Shown here: positions 24,891 through 33,907 of the stretch, piece after piece
How positions within the stretch are numbered: the stretch's first letter is position 1
How the letters are laid out: each line of letters starts with the position of its first letter
Made by a program: the position numbers and the translations under genes
Assembly: GCA_016795035.1 (NCBI GenBank)
Contig: JAEUIT010000097.1
Location: forward strand, 62,001-126,000
Direction: 5' to 3'
Source of the DNA: Phycisphaerae bacterium
Lineage (GTDB): Bacteria; Planctomycetota; Phycisphaerae; Phycisphaerales; SM1A02
DNA: 64,000 nt
Notes under the pieces: model-generated
The model's input: the letters and a program-made list of their open reading frames with translations, nothing else
Told to the model about the DNA's origin: nothing
The model's database searches: none

Positions 24891-27335
24891 TCAAGGTTTC
24901 GGCGTCCAAGCTCCGAGCAGAATCGCCAGATCGGCAGCATTCACAGTGCCATCGAGATTGAGATCACCGGGCGTGGCACCTCCCCATGCGGCAATGAGGA
25001 TTGCGAGATCCATCGCATCGACCGCGCCGTCAGAATTGAGATCTGCAATCTGCGGAACTTGAAGGTTGCGAGCAAGCGCCGTGAGTTTGAAATCAGGTCC
25101 CGCCACCACAAGGTTCTTGTCGTCCGCGGTGAACACGATCCGCGAGCCGTCCGCAGTGAACGCGGGTGTAAAATATGCTACGGGACGAGGCAGCCCCCAT
25201 GGCGAAAGGCTGATCTCGTCAATGGCGCCTGAAACGCGATCCACACGGCGAAGTCGCTCCCCGATTCCGCTCCCCACATACTCTCCCCCGACGAATGCCA
25301 CGAAGCGCCCGTCGTCGCTCACTCGGGGTGAGCGCCAGTGATCGTAGGATGACGCACCATCCACCGGCGGACTCATCCATTCGGTGGTGCCGACGAGAAG
25401 ATCGCGAAGGAAGACGTCGGATCGGTTGCCGTCAGGGGGAGCGCCCAGACCTTCGCCGTAGCTTTCAAAAGCCAGGAGACGGCCGTTCGACGTCAGGAAT
25501 GGAGCGCTGCTTACCGAGGAAGCGCCGACACCCGCGGTTGAGACGTCTGCGCGTACAAAGGTACCTTGCTCTGCGTTCCAGATGATGATGCGCTGCCCAC
25601 CGGAGTTGTCCTCGATCAGATTTGTTGCGTGGCTCTCGAACGCCACGATGTTGCCGTCGTGTGAGACAGATTGACTGTCACAGCCTCCGTTCGCCGGTTT
25701 GCCGTCCATTCCAACGGTGACGAGACTGACGGCCCCAGTCGAAACGAGATACCGATAGATCTGCGTTGGAGGGTGCAATGCAGAGTCATCGAGAGGTGCA
25801 GGCAGCAGATTCTCCGCATTCGATGCGAAGTAGATCACGCTTCCGTCGCCGGAGATGCTCGGCAGCTGTACCGCGCCATCCGCGAGAGCTCCGCCGGCGT
25901 CGTGCGACACGAGCGACGTCTGGCCGGTCGACAGATCTCGCACCCACGCGTGCGGTTGCCCCCATTCACCCTCGTTCGCAGGTCGTGCCAGGAATGCGAC
26001 ACGAGAACCGTCGTCGCTGATGCTTCCGTCGATGCTCGCCCCGGCGAACACCACGGTGGGAGTGTTGATGTCGATGGGAACTACATCGCCGGTTTCGAGA
26101 TCCGTGCGAAAGAGCGAGGGGAAACGCTCGCCGTCAGGCACCTCGACAATGTTGGTTGCTCCTGCAACGAAGAGCGCGTAGCGACCGTCGCTCGTCATCG
26201 CGCGACCCCCGCCCAAGATCCACGTCGGCCCGTTTGGCGGAGCGCTGTCAGCAGTTGTGGCGACTCGCCAGAACGGAATGGACTCCGCTTGGATCGCGGC
26301 AACGGTTGCCGTCCCTTCGATAGGAACGCCGAAGTTCGGATGCGAGGCGATGAGCGTGAAGGGCGACTCATCAAGAATGACGAGTTCGGCGCCGCCGATG
26401 ATTGCAACGGATGCGTCCGATGTCGCGAACTGCATCGCCAAGGGAGCGTCGCTGGCGAATCCCTCGTCGATGGTGCCACTGGAGTAGGTGGCGACGAATG
26501 AGATCGGATGCGCGAACCCCACGAAGGCAGGTGCGATGCCGACCGACACATCGAGTCGAACCAGCGGATCAAGAGGCATGACGCTGACCGAGTCGTCGTC
26601 AAGCTCAAGAAGCGGCGTGTATTCGGCGATTGTCGGAGTAACGATCCGGTCAAACGCTCCCGTGAGCATGTCTCCTGACTCGATCGCGAAGAGCTGCGGC
26701 GTTGGAACGTCGACGTCGGTCGCAACGACGAGTTCGAGAGTGCCGTCACGATCCATAGAGCCCGTCACGATCGGCGCGGGTATCGCGCCGCGACACCACA
26801 CGCGCAGCGTGGTGCCCGAGCCAAGATCCATGATGTTCGCGGTGAGTTGTCCTTCGACCGTGAGAAGGGCGTTTCCGTTGAAGCCAGACAGCACGGCTCC
26901 GACGTTCGCGGTCGACCCTTCGTCGACGGTAATCGCTCCGACGCCTCCTCCAGAACCGACGACGAACGCGCTCGCCGCAATGTTGGCGTTCTCGAACACA
27001 AGCCCAGCGGATCCGGCGCCCGTGGCAACCGAGACGGTTCCCGCGACGGAAAGCGCACCACCCGAGAACGTGAGTGCAGTCGGTACATCTCCGCCTGCAA
27101 CGATGAGCGATCCCGCCACCGCGCTCGGCGGAAGGGAGACCGCGTAGGGTGCGGGGCCGACGGCGATGAAGATCGCGTGGTCGTCTACGTCCGGCACGCC
27201 ATTCGACCAGTTTGCCGGATCGCTCCACGCGCCGCCCTTCGGATTGATCCACGTCGTCGCGTCGCCGCAGGCGGCAGACGCCACGAACGCGCATACGCAC
27301 ACGACCGCCCGAAGGTGATTCGCGGAAAAACGCAT
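24891..27335 (-). CDS. Secreted beta-propeller protein with dockerin-like C-terminus
   Basis: The 814-residue protein starts with a signal peptide ('LRAVVCVCAFVASAACG', a possible lipobox Cys at about 24). An N-terminal beta-helical region ('GGAWSDPANWSNGVPDVDDHAIF', key W-x-N-G-x-P) is followed by PD40/TolB-like propeller repeats from about residue 370: 'SDDGSRVAFLARP', 'SGDGSVIYFAS', 'SHDGNIVAFES', 'SDDGRFVAFVGG'. It ends with two Asp-rich helices, 'DLNSDGAVDAMDLAILIAAW' and 'DLNLDGTVNAADLAILLGAW', the planctomycete dockerin-like pair. It is probably cell-surface or exported. ATG 27335 is chosen as it directly precedes the signal peptide; the open frame continues upstream through the repeats. 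Confidence 0.85.
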   Translation of the reverse strand: MRFSANHLRAVVCVCAFVASAACGDATTWINPKGGAWSDPANWSNGVPDVDDHAIFIAVGPAPYAVSLPPSAVAGSLIVAGGDVPTALTFSGGALSVAGTVSVATGAGSAGLVFENANIAASAFVVGSGGGVGAITVDEGSTANVGAVLSGFNGNALLTVEGQLTANIMDLGSGTTLRVWCRGAIPAPIVTGSMDRDGTLELVVATDVDVPTPQLFAIESGDMLTGAFDRIVTPTIAEYTPLLELDDDSVSVMPLDPLVRLDVSVGIAPAFVGFAHPISFVATYSSGTIDEGFASDAPLAMQFATSDASVAIIGGAELVILDESPFTLIASHPNFGVPIEGTATVAAIQAESIPFWRVATTADSAPPNGPTWILGGGRAMTSDGRYALFVAGATNIVEVPDGERFPSLFRTDLETGDVVPIDINTPTVVFAGASIDGSISDDGSRVAFLARPANEGEWGQPHAWVRDLSTGQTSLVSHDAGGALADGAVQLPSISGDGSVIYFASNAENLLPAPLDDSALHPPTQIYRYLVSTGAVSLVTVGMDGKPANGGCDSQSVSHDGNIVAFESHATNLIEDNSGGQRIIIWNAEQGTFVRADVSTAGVGASSVSSAPFLTSNGRLLAFESYGEGLGAPPDGNRSDVFLRDLLVGTTEWMSPPVDGASSYDHWRSPRVSDDGRFVAFVGGEYVGSGIGERLRRVDRVSGAIDEISLSPWGLPRPVAYFTPAFTADGSRIVFTADDKNLVVAGPDFKLTALARNLQVPQIADLNSDGAVDAMDLAILIAAWGGATPGDLNLDGTVNAADLAILLGAWTPKP

Positions 27336-27484
27336 GACTACCTCGCTGTGTGAAGTCCGCTGCGCGACGTCAAAGAGATGATTGGCGACGTCGCGCCCCC
27401 CGAACCGAGTGCTGCCATTAGATACGCCGAGGCCTGGCGGCTGCAACGCGGAAACTTGGAGATTTGGAGAGAAGGAGGGACGAG

Positions 27485-27732
27485 CCCCCCTCCGCCGGCT
27501 GCGCCGGCACCTCCCCCACGCAAGCGTGGGGGAGGAGTCAGAGCGCGATGACGGAGGGGGGGCGGACCAGAAAGCCGAGGCCGATGCAGAGCACCCCCTC
27601 CGCCGGCTGCGCCGGCACCTCCCCCACGCCGAGCGTGGGGGAGGAGTCAGAACGCGCACGCGCGCACACATTTCCTCCCCCAACTCGCAGAGTTGGGGGA
27701 GGTGGCATCGCGCAGCGATGACGGAGGGGGCG
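27485..27732. repeat. Two further hairpin-rich repeat units
   Basis: These belong to the same family as 24346-24868. The unit at 27485 is a short form missing the middle hairpins, while the one from 27593 is nearly complete. Together with the left-hand units they bracket the secreted-protein gene as direct repeats. Confidence 0.85.
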
Positions 27733-27755
27733 GACGAGACCGCCGAGACAGATCC

Positions 27756-28850
27756 CTACACGTATCGCACCACGCGCGGATACGTGATGAGGTTCGCCTT
27801 CTCCTTCACGAGCGCCAACGTCTCCTCCGCGAGGTCGTTCGCGCGCTGGCTGCCCTTCTTGAGGATGTCGAGAATCACATCGTCTTTGCCTTCATACGCC
27901 TTGCGGCGCTCGCGCATCGGGTCGAGCAGCTTGTTCAGCGAGGCCGCGACTTCAAGCTTGACGTGGCCATCGCCCAAGTTGTCGCCGGCGGCGTAGCGGC
28001 TCTTCAACTCGGCCACGCGCGCCTCGTCATCGATGAACGCCTCGACGTACTGAAAGAGCGCGTTCGTCACGTCGCCCGGTTCGGTCGGGCTTTGGCGCCC
28101 GGTGAAGATCGCCTTCACCTTCTTCTCGACGTCCTTCGGCGAGTCGCTGATGAAGATCGCGTTGTTGAGCGACTTCGACATCTTGTTCTTGCCGTCGGTG
28201 CCGACGAGCCGCCCGACCTTGCCGACGTCGGCGCGGGGAATCGGCAACGCGCCACCATGCTTCACGTAGTCGTCGTCTTCGGTCTGCGGATCGACGCCGC
28301 AGAAGATCTGGTCGAAGCGTCGCGCCACTTCGCGCGTGAGTTCGAGGTGCGGCACTTGGTCCTCACCGACCGGCACGCCGACGGGGCGGAACGCGAGAAT
28401 GTCGGCGGTCTGGCCGACGGCGTAGAGCGGGAACCCGAAAGAGTAGTTCTCGCCGAGACCTTTCAGCTCGATCTCGGTCTTGAGCGTCGGGTTGCGCATC
28501 ACGCGATTGAACGGCAAGAGCATTGCGAAGAGGAACGTGAGCTCCGCGATCGCCGGGATCTCGCTCTGGAGGAAGATCGTCGAGACCTCGGGATCGATGC
28601 CCATCGCGAGGTAGTCGCGCACGATCTCGATGCAGTCGCGGCGAATGTCGGTCGACTTCTCCACGCGCGTCGTGAACGCGTGCATGTTCGCGAGGATGAA
28701 GTAGCAGTCGTGCGTCGACTGCAACTGCACGCGGCGCTTCACGCTGCCGACCCAGTGACCGAGATGCAGCATGCCGGTCGGGGTGTCGCCCGTGAGGATG
28801 CGGGGCTTCGACGAGCCCTTCGCCGCATGCGCGTTCGTGGGGGAGGTCAT
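27756..28850 (-). CDS. trpS: Tryptophan-tRNA ligase
   Basis: The start at 28850 overlaps the upstream stop as ATGA. The 364-residue class I synthetase has the HIGH-like 'GMLHLGHWVG' at about residues 26-35, 'GEDQVPHLELTREVARRFD' and the KMSKS loop as 'NKMSKSLNNAIF'. It charges tRNA-Trp. It is somewhat longer than E. coli TrpS (334). It is coupled to a CPBP-protease gene, an unusual partner. Confidence 0.93.
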   Translation of the reverse strand: MTSPTNAHAAKGSSKPRILTGDTPTGMLHLGHWVGSVKRRVQLQSTHDCYFILANMHAFTTRVEKSTDIRRDCIEIVRDYLAMGIDPEVSTIFLQSEIPAIAELTFLFAMLLPFNRVMRNPTLKTEIELKGLGENYSFGFPLYAVGQTADILAFRPVGVPVGEDQVPHLELTREVARRFDQIFCGVDPQTEDDDYVKHGGALPIPRADVGKVGRLVGTDGKNKMSKSLNNAIFISDSPKDVEKKVKAIFTGRQSPTEPGDVTNALFQYVEAFIDDEARVAELKSRYAAGDNLGDGHVKLEVAASLNKLLDPMRERRKAYEGKDDVILDILKKGSQRANDLAEETLALVKEKANLITYPRVVRYV

Positions 28851-29806
28851 GGGGCGGCCAATGTAGCGAGAAACTTCGCCAAAACGATGTTCAGCGCGTT
28901 GAAGGCCGCGTGCGCCACGACGCACGGCAGGAGCGACTGCGTGCGCTCGCGAATGAGGCCGAGTGCGACCGACAGGACGAAGAGCTGCGCCAACGAGCCC
29001 GCGAGTCCGTCCATCGAGAGCGCCGGCAGATGCATCACGACGAAGACCGAGCTCGTCACGAGAATCGCGGGCCATGCCTTCAGCCGAAGCGCGCGAAGGC
29101 ACCCTTGCAGCGCGCCGCGGTAGCCGATCTCCTCGATGAGCGGCGCGCAGACGACCACGCACACGACGATGACCGCCGCCCACGGATCGCTCGAGCCGGT
29201 CGCGATCTCCGCGAGCGTTTCGTGTCCCACGCTCGGCGGCGCGCCTTGCGTGAGCGCCTTCTGCGTCGATGCCGCAACGACGTAGGCCGTCTGGATCACC
29301 GGCCACGCGAGCGCAAGCGTCGCGAGGCCCGCGAGTGCGAGCGTCGAGCGGTTCTTCCGCAGGATCCCGAACGTGAGGCCGAGCGCGAGGGCGAGCGGTA
29401 ACTGAATCGCGTACCCGCCGAGCATCAGGAGGGCTTTCTCGCGCCGATCGGACGGACCACCCGAAAGCCCGAGAAGTCGCGCCGCGACGTACGCGCCGAA
29501 CGCCTGGGCCAAGAGAAGCGCGAAGAAGCCGAAGCCGTAGATCCCGGCGTTCTTCTCCGGCGGAATCACGCCCGGGTCGATGCGGAACCAGTGGCGGCGC
29601 CGTGCGACTGCGATGAGGACGATGGTGAGAGCCGCGTAGATCGCCGGAACGATGATCGCGACGCTCGGTCCCGACCGCGGCGAAGACGCGACACTCGCTT
29701 GGTCGATAGCATCCGTTGCGACGAGAAGCGGAGAACCGGCGTGCACGCACAGGGCGCACGCAGCGCCGGCCGCGAGGAACCCCGCAAGAGATGCCGTCAC
29801 GGCCAT
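28847..29806 (-). CDS. CPBP family intramembrane metalloprotease
   Basis: The 319-residue protein has about eight hydrophobic segments. The three conserved motifs of the CAAX protease/bacteriocin-processing (CPBP, Rce1-like) family are present: 'EEIGYRG' at about 224-230, 'FVVMHLPAL' and 'VVAHAAFNALN'. It would cleave substrates in the inner membrane. The ATG at 29806 is inferred; it overlaps the divergent trpC start within CCATGG. Upstream codons of this frame are antisense to trpC and are not believed. The 3' end is coupled to trpS. Confidence 0.82.
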   Translation of the reverse strand: MAVTASLAGFLAAGAACALCVHAGSPLLVATDAIDQASVASSPRSGPSVAIIVPAIYAALTIVLIAVARRRHWFRIDPGVIPPEKNAGIYGFGFFALLLAQAFGAYVAARLLGLSGGPSDRREKALLMLGGYAIQLPLALALGLTFGILRKNRSTLALAGLATLALAWPVIQTAYVVAASTQKALTQGAPPSVGHETLAEIATGSSDPWAAVIVVCVVVCAPLIEEIGYRGALQGCLRALRLKAWPAILVTSSVFVVMHLPALSMDGLAGSLAQLFVLSVALGLIRERTQSLLPCVVAHAAFNALNIVLAKFLATLAAP

Positions 29807-30620
29807 GGGATCGACGCTCGACGCCATCGTGGAACGCAAGCGCAACGAGGTCGATCGCGCCAAGGAGGCGACGCCGCTCGGCGCGCTCAAGGAACGCATC
29901 GCGGAGTTAGGCCGTCCGCGAAACTTCTTCCGCGCCGTCGTCGACGCGAACGATCGCGACAACACGCGCGTGATCGCCGAGGTCAAGCGCAAGAGCCCGT
30001 CGGCCGGGATCATCCGCGCCGACTTCGATCCGGTGGCCATCGCCCGAGGGTATCACCGGGCTGGGGCCGCCGCGATTTCGTGCTTGACCGACGAAGCGGA
30101 CTTCGGCGGCCGCCTCGAGTACATCCACGCGATCCGCGATGCCGTGCCGATTCCGGTGTTGCGCAAGGACTTCATCGTCGACTCCTACCAAGTCTGGGAG
30201 TCGCGCGCCGCTGGCGCGGATGCGATCCTTCTGATCGCCGAAGCGCTCTCGGAAGGCGAGATCATCGACTTCCAGATTCTCGCCACCGAACTCGGACTCA
30301 CGACGCTCGTCGAAGTCCACACGGTCGAGAACCTCCTGAAGGTGCGCGACCACATCGGCTTCCCGCACCACGGCTACTCGCTCCTCGGAATCAATAACCG
30401 CAACCTGAAGACGATGACGACCGATCTCGGACACACGCTTCGCCTGGCGGAGCTGGTCGAGGATCGCGACGTTCTCGTGAGCGAATCGGGGATCGGCACG
30501 CGCGACGATCTGCGCAAGTTGCGTGCGCATGGCGTGAACATCGCGCTCATCGGCGAGAGTCTTATGCGCCAGCCTGACCCAGAGAAGGCGTTGCGGATGC
30601 TGCTCGGCGAAAACGAGTGA
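29805..30620 (+). CDS. trpC: Indole-3-glycerol phosphate synthase
   Basis: The 271-residue TIM-barrel enzyme closes the indole ring in tryptophan synthesis. Family blocks are 'VIAEVKRKSPSAG', 'AAAISCLTDEADFGGRLEYI' (key F-x-G), 'VLRKDFIVDSYQV', 'GADAILLIAEAL', 'LVEVHTVENL', 'LLGINNRNLKTM' and 'VSESGIGTRDDL'. Key Lys and Glu residues of the active site are all present. Other trp genes are not adjacent, although trpS lies across the divergent junction. Confidence 0.94.
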   Translation: MGSTLDAIVERKRNEVDRAKEATPLGALKERIAELGRPRNFFRAVVDANDRDNTRVIAEVKRKSPSAGIIRADFDPVAIARGYHRAGAAAISCLTDEADFGGRLEYIHAIRDAVPIPVLRKDFIVDSYQVWESRAAGADAILLIAEALSEGEIIDFQILATELGLTTLVEVHTVENLLKVRDHIGFPHHGYSLLGINNRNLKTMTTDLGHTLRLAELVEDRDVLVSESGIGTRDDLRKLRAHGVNIALIGESLMRQPDPEKALRMLLGENE

Positions 30621-30664
30621 CGGTGAGCGAAGACTGGCCGATGATTTTGGTCGGCCCTCTTCGG

Positions 30665-30670
30665 TACGAT
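30665..30670 (+). promoter_or_regulatory. TACGAT box 9 nt before apaG
   Basis: TACGAT precedes the ATG at 30680 by nine bases. A CGGAG in the gap could act as a weak Shine-Dalgarno, so leaderless initiation is less certain here. Confidence 0.4.
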
Positions 30671-30679
30671 CGGAGCGTC

Positions 30680-31117
30680 ATGCAGACGAAGACCGCCCCA
30701 CGAACGCACGGTTCCGAGACGTTCACCAACGGCATCCGCGTACAGGTGTCGCCGACGTTCCTCACGGCGCAGTCGGATCCTTCCGCGGGCAAGTACCTGT
30801 TTGCCTACAACATCGTCATCACCAATGAGCGTGACGAGACGCTGACGCTGCGCCGTCGCCATTGGGTCATCGTGGACGCCGACGGCGAGCGGCACGACGT
30901 TCGCGGACAGGGCGTGGTCGGCCAGCAGCCGGTGCTCGCGAGCGGCCAGCGATTTGAATACGCCTCGTTCTGCCCGCTCCCGACGGCGTGGGGAACGATG
31001 GAAGGGACCTACGAGTTCGAGCGCGAGGACGGCTCGAGCTTCACTGCGGACATCTCCCGGTTTTACCTGGTCTCGTCGCGGTCGACCTCGGCGAAGCCGG
31101 TGACGGCCGTCGACTGA
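30680..31117 (+). CDS. apaG: ApaG family protein
   Basis: The 145-residue protein has the fibronectin-III-like ApaG fold: 'GIRVQVSPTFL', 'YLFAYNIVITNERDETLTLRRRHWVIVDADG' (key Y-x-I-x-N), 'VRGQGVVGQQPVLASGQRFEYAS' and 'MEGTYEFEREDGSSF'. ApaG proteins bind nucleotides or metals and their role is not settled. The ATG at 30680 fits the family N-terminus better than 30617. Confidence 0.92.
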   Translation: MQTKTAPRTHGSETFTNGIRVQVSPTFLTAQSDPSAGKYLFAYNIVITNERDETLTLRRRHWVIVDADGERHDVRGQGVVGQQPVLASGQRFEYASFCPLPTAWGTMEGTYEFEREDGSSFTADISRFYLVSSRSTSAKPVTAVD

Positions 31118-31185
31118 CGCGTCCGCCGCCCGAGGAATCCCGCTCTCGTCGGCCTTTGCCAAAACGAACTACGCCGGCGAGCCGA

Positions 31186-31191
31186 TACGAT
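31186..31191 (+). promoter_or_regulatory. TACGAT box 7 nt before the TlpA-like gene
   Basis: TACGAT is separated from the ATG at 31199 by seven bases (CGGCCTC) with no Shine-Dalgarno. Confidence 0.5.
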
Positions 31192-31198
31192 CGGCCTC

Positions 31199-32410
31199 AT
31201 GCCTCACTCCGCGACTCCTCTCGTCGGTGCCGCCGTCCTTGCGGCCGCGTTCCTCACGCCGCTCAGCGTTGCACAAGCCCAGGCGCCGCGTCAGGCGCCT
31301 CCGGGTCAGGCTCCCCAGATCGGCGTGCCGGCATCCGAACTGACCGCGCGGGGTGCGCTACGGCCGGGCTTGGCGGCTCCGGCGTTTTCGGTCGAGAAGT
31401 TCCTCAAGGGCGAGCCGATCACGGCGCTTGAGAAGGGCAAGATTTACGTCATCGAATGCTGGGCAACGTGGTGTGGCCCGTGCATCGCCGCGATGCCCCA
31501 CCTCAGCGAGCTGCAACGCGAACTGAAGGACAAGGGCGTGACGATCATCGGCGTGAGCGTGAACGAGGACCGCGGCGATCCGAACGCCGGCGACCGTCTC
31601 CCGGTGGTCGAGCAATTCCTCGTCGACCGCGGACACACGATGGACTACACGGTCGCCTACGACGGCGCGGCGAAGACGATCGCGAAGACCTGGCTCACGG
31701 CAAGCGGGCTCAAGGGCATTCCCGCGTCGTTCGTCGTCGACCGCAACGGCAACATCGCGTGGTTCGGCCATCCGATGGATCTCGACTTCGTGCTCGATGA
31801 AGTCATCGCCGGCTCGTGGTCGCCCATCGAAGGCCCGGTGAAGCTCGCGACCGCGAAGCGCGACGTCTCTGACGCGCTCACGCAGTATTCGGCGAGCGTC
31901 GAGAAGGGTGACGCCGCGTGGGACAAGGTCGCCGCGATGTATCCGGCGCTCGCCCGCGCGAAGCAGGTCGATCGCCTCGATGCGATGCTGAAGGCCGGCC
32001 AGTTCGACCGCGCGTTCGCGCTTGCGAACGCGATCACCGACTCCGCCATCGCGAGCCGGAACGACGGCACGCTGAACAACGTCTTCCAGCGTCTCCTCCC
32101 GCGCGGCACGAAGCCCGCGAAGGTCGACGGCCCGCTCCTTCTCCGCATCTCGCAGGCCTACGCCGAACTCACATCCGGCGCGGGCGACCCGTCGATGGCG
32201 CGGCTCATGCTTTTCCGCACCTATCTCGCGACCGATCAGGCCGATCTGGCCGCGGCCGTGAAGAAGGAGACGATCGACGCGGCCCCGGCCGATCGTCGTG
32301 CCCGGCTCGAGTCGATGTTCCGCGCGTTCGAAGGCGGCAACGACGGCCGTCCGCGCAAGAGCCCGCCCGGCGCGCCGGCGTCGCCGCCCGCCGCTCCGCC
32401 GTCGCGCTGA
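31199..32410 (+). CDS. TlpA-like thioredoxin-fold protein with helical C-terminal domain
   Basis: A signal peptide (about 1-27, 'LTPLSVAQA') precedes a thioredoxin/TlpA domain with the redox motif WCGPC at residues 91-95 and the cis-Pro region 'GIPASFVVDRNGNIAW'. The remaining 200 residues are a helical, probably TPR-like domain ('LARAKQVDRLDAMLKAGQFDRAF'), ending in a Pro/Ala tail. It should act in the periplasm as a thiol-disulfide reductase or oxidase. The helical extension is typical of planctomycete TlpA proteins and could bind a partner. Confidence 0.85.
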   Translation: MPHSATPLVGAAVLAAAFLTPLSVAQAQAPRQAPPGQAPQIGVPASELTARGALRPGLAAPAFSVEKFLKGEPITALEKGKIYVIECWATWCGPCIAAMPHLSELQRELKDKGVTIIGVSVNEDRGDPNAGDRLPVVEQFLVDRGHTMDYTVAYDGAAKTIAKTWLTASGLKGIPASFVVDRNGNIAWFGHPMDLDFVLDEVIAGSWSPIEGPVKLATAKRDVSDALTQYSASVEKGDAAWDKVAAMYPALARAKQVDRLDAMLKAGQFDRAFALANAITDSAIASRNDGTLNNVFQRLLPRGTKPAKVDGPLLLRISQAYAELTSGAGDPSMARLMLFRTYLATDQADLAAAVKKETIDAAPADRRARLESMFRAFEGGNDGRPRKSPPGAPASPPAAPPSR

Positions 32411-32437
32411 CCCCCTGCCGAGCCCGCGCTCCGCGTT

Positions 32438-33907
32438 TCAGCTCTCGCGAAAGCCCACGCAGACGTTCTTCGTCTCGGTGAAGAATCGCATGGCGTCGTC
32501 GCCGCCCTCGCGGCCGACGCCTGAGTCCTTCATCCCGCCGAAGGGCGTGCGAAGGTCGCGCAGCATCCACGTGTTGATCCACACGACGCCGCTGTCGATC
32601 TTCGCGGCCATGCGATGCGCGCGGTCGATGTCGCGCGTCCAGATCGACGCCGCGAGGCCGTAGCGCGTGCCGTTGGCGATCGCGACCGCTTCGCCGTGCG
32701 TGTCGTAGCCGTGGATCGAGACGACCGGTCCGAAGATCTCCTCCGTCGCCGTGCGGCAGTTCGGCGCGAGCCCGACGATCACCGTCGGCTCGTGGAACCA
32801 GCCGTTGCGGCAACGCTCGGGCAGGAGCCGCGGAACGCCGCCGCCGCATGCGACCTTGCCGCCTTCGAGTTTCGCCAGCGCCACGTAGCTCTGGATCTTC
32901 TCGAGGTGCTGTCGACTGACGATCGCGCCGACGTCGGTGTCGGGCGCGGTCGGATCGCCGACCTTGAGCGTGCGGCTCTCGTCGATGAACCGGTCGCAGA
33001 ACTCCTTGAGCCGCGCGCGGTGCACCAGGATGCGCGAGCCGCAGAGGCAGATCTCGCCCTGATTCTGGAAGGCGCTACGGACGATCGTCGACAACGCGGA
33101 CTCGAGGTCGACGTCCTCGCAGACGATCGTCGCGTTCTTGCCGCCGAGTTCGAGCGAGAGCTTCTTGAAGTGCGGGGCCGCCGCGGCGGCGATTGCGGCG
33201 CCGGTCGAGGTGCCGCCGGTGAAGGTGATCGTCGTGACGGCCGGATGCGCCACGATCGCCTGGCCCACCTTCGGGCCGAGGCCGTGCACGATGTTGAGGA
33301 CGCCCGCCGGCAGCTTCGCCTCGCGGCAGAGTTCGCCGAACATCCACGCGGTGTACGGGGTGATCTCGCTCGGCTTCGCGACGACCGTGTTGCCGGTCGC
33401 AAGCGCCGGCGCGATCTTCCACGTGAAGAGATAGAGCGGCAGGTTCCACGGCGAGATCGCGCCGACGACGCCGCGCGGTTGGCGCAGGACGTAGTTGAGC
33501 GCACGGTCGCCGGAGGTGAGCGAGTCGGTGCGGAAGCACTCGGTCGACTCGTGGAGGATCTTCGTCGCGAAGTAGCGGAAGTTCGCGGCGGCGCGAGGGA
33601 TCTCGAGGTCGCGTGCGAGCGCGACGGGCTTGCCCTGGTCGCGCGACTCGGCCTGGGCGAACTCCGCGACGCGGCGCTCGAGGCGATCGGCGATGTCGAG
33701 GAGGATCCGACTCCGCGTTGCAGCCGGCGTCGTGGACCATGCCGGGAATGCGGCGCGGGCGGCGTCGACCGCCATCGCGACGTCGCGCGCGTCGCCGTCG
33801 GGCGCTTCGGCGTAGCGCGTGCCCGTCGCCGGTTCGTAGACCGGTAGCCACGCGCCGCTCGCGGGCACCACATCTTGGTTTGCGATGAAGTGCGTGAGCC
33901 GCGTCAT
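32438..33907 (-). CDS. Aldehyde dehydrogenase, ALDH8/2-hydroxymuconic-semialdehyde type
   Basis: The 489-residue enzyme has 'VGAISPWNLPLYLFTWKIAPALATGN' (key W-N-L-P), the catalytic Glu in 'LELGGKN' and the nucleophilic Cys in 'NQGEICLCGSR'. The C-terminal 'PFGGMKDSGVGREGG' is also typical. The tryptophan/phenylalanine pattern after ISPWN resembles 2-aminomuconate or 2-hydroxymuconate semialdehyde dehydrogenases of aromatic or kynurenine breakdown, but no other such genes are near. The start overlaps the SDR stop as ATGA, so the two are coupled. Confidence 0.85.
   Translation of the reverse strand: MTRLTHFIANQDVVPASGAWLPVYEPATGTRYAEAPDGDARDVAMAVDAARAAFPAWSTTPAATRSRILLDIADRLERRVAEFAQAESRDQGKPVALARDLEIPRAAANFRYFATKILHESTECFRTDSLTSGDRALNYVLRQPRGVVGAISPWNLPLYLFTWKIAPALATGNTVVAKPSEITPYTAWMFGELCREAKLPAGVLNIVHGLGPKVGQAIVAHPAVTTITFTGGTSTGAAIAAAAAPHFKKLSLELGGKNATIVCEDVDLESALSTIVRSAFQNQGEICLCGSRILVHRARLKEFCDRFIDESRTLKVGDPTAPDTDVGAIVSRQHLEKIQSYVALAKLEGGKVACGGGVPRLLPERCRNGWFHEPTVIVGLAPNCRTATEEIFGPVVSIHGYDTHGEAVAIANGTRYGLAASIWTRDIDRAHRMAAKIDSGVVWINTWMLRDLRTPFGGMKDSGVGREGGDDAMRFFTETKNVCVGFRES

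Noticed and set aside
24346..27732. Coding sequence for Cys/Arg/Pro-rich proteins across the hairpin repeats
   Set aside because: The frames only reflect the repeat unit, occur on both strands and contain no conserved domain.
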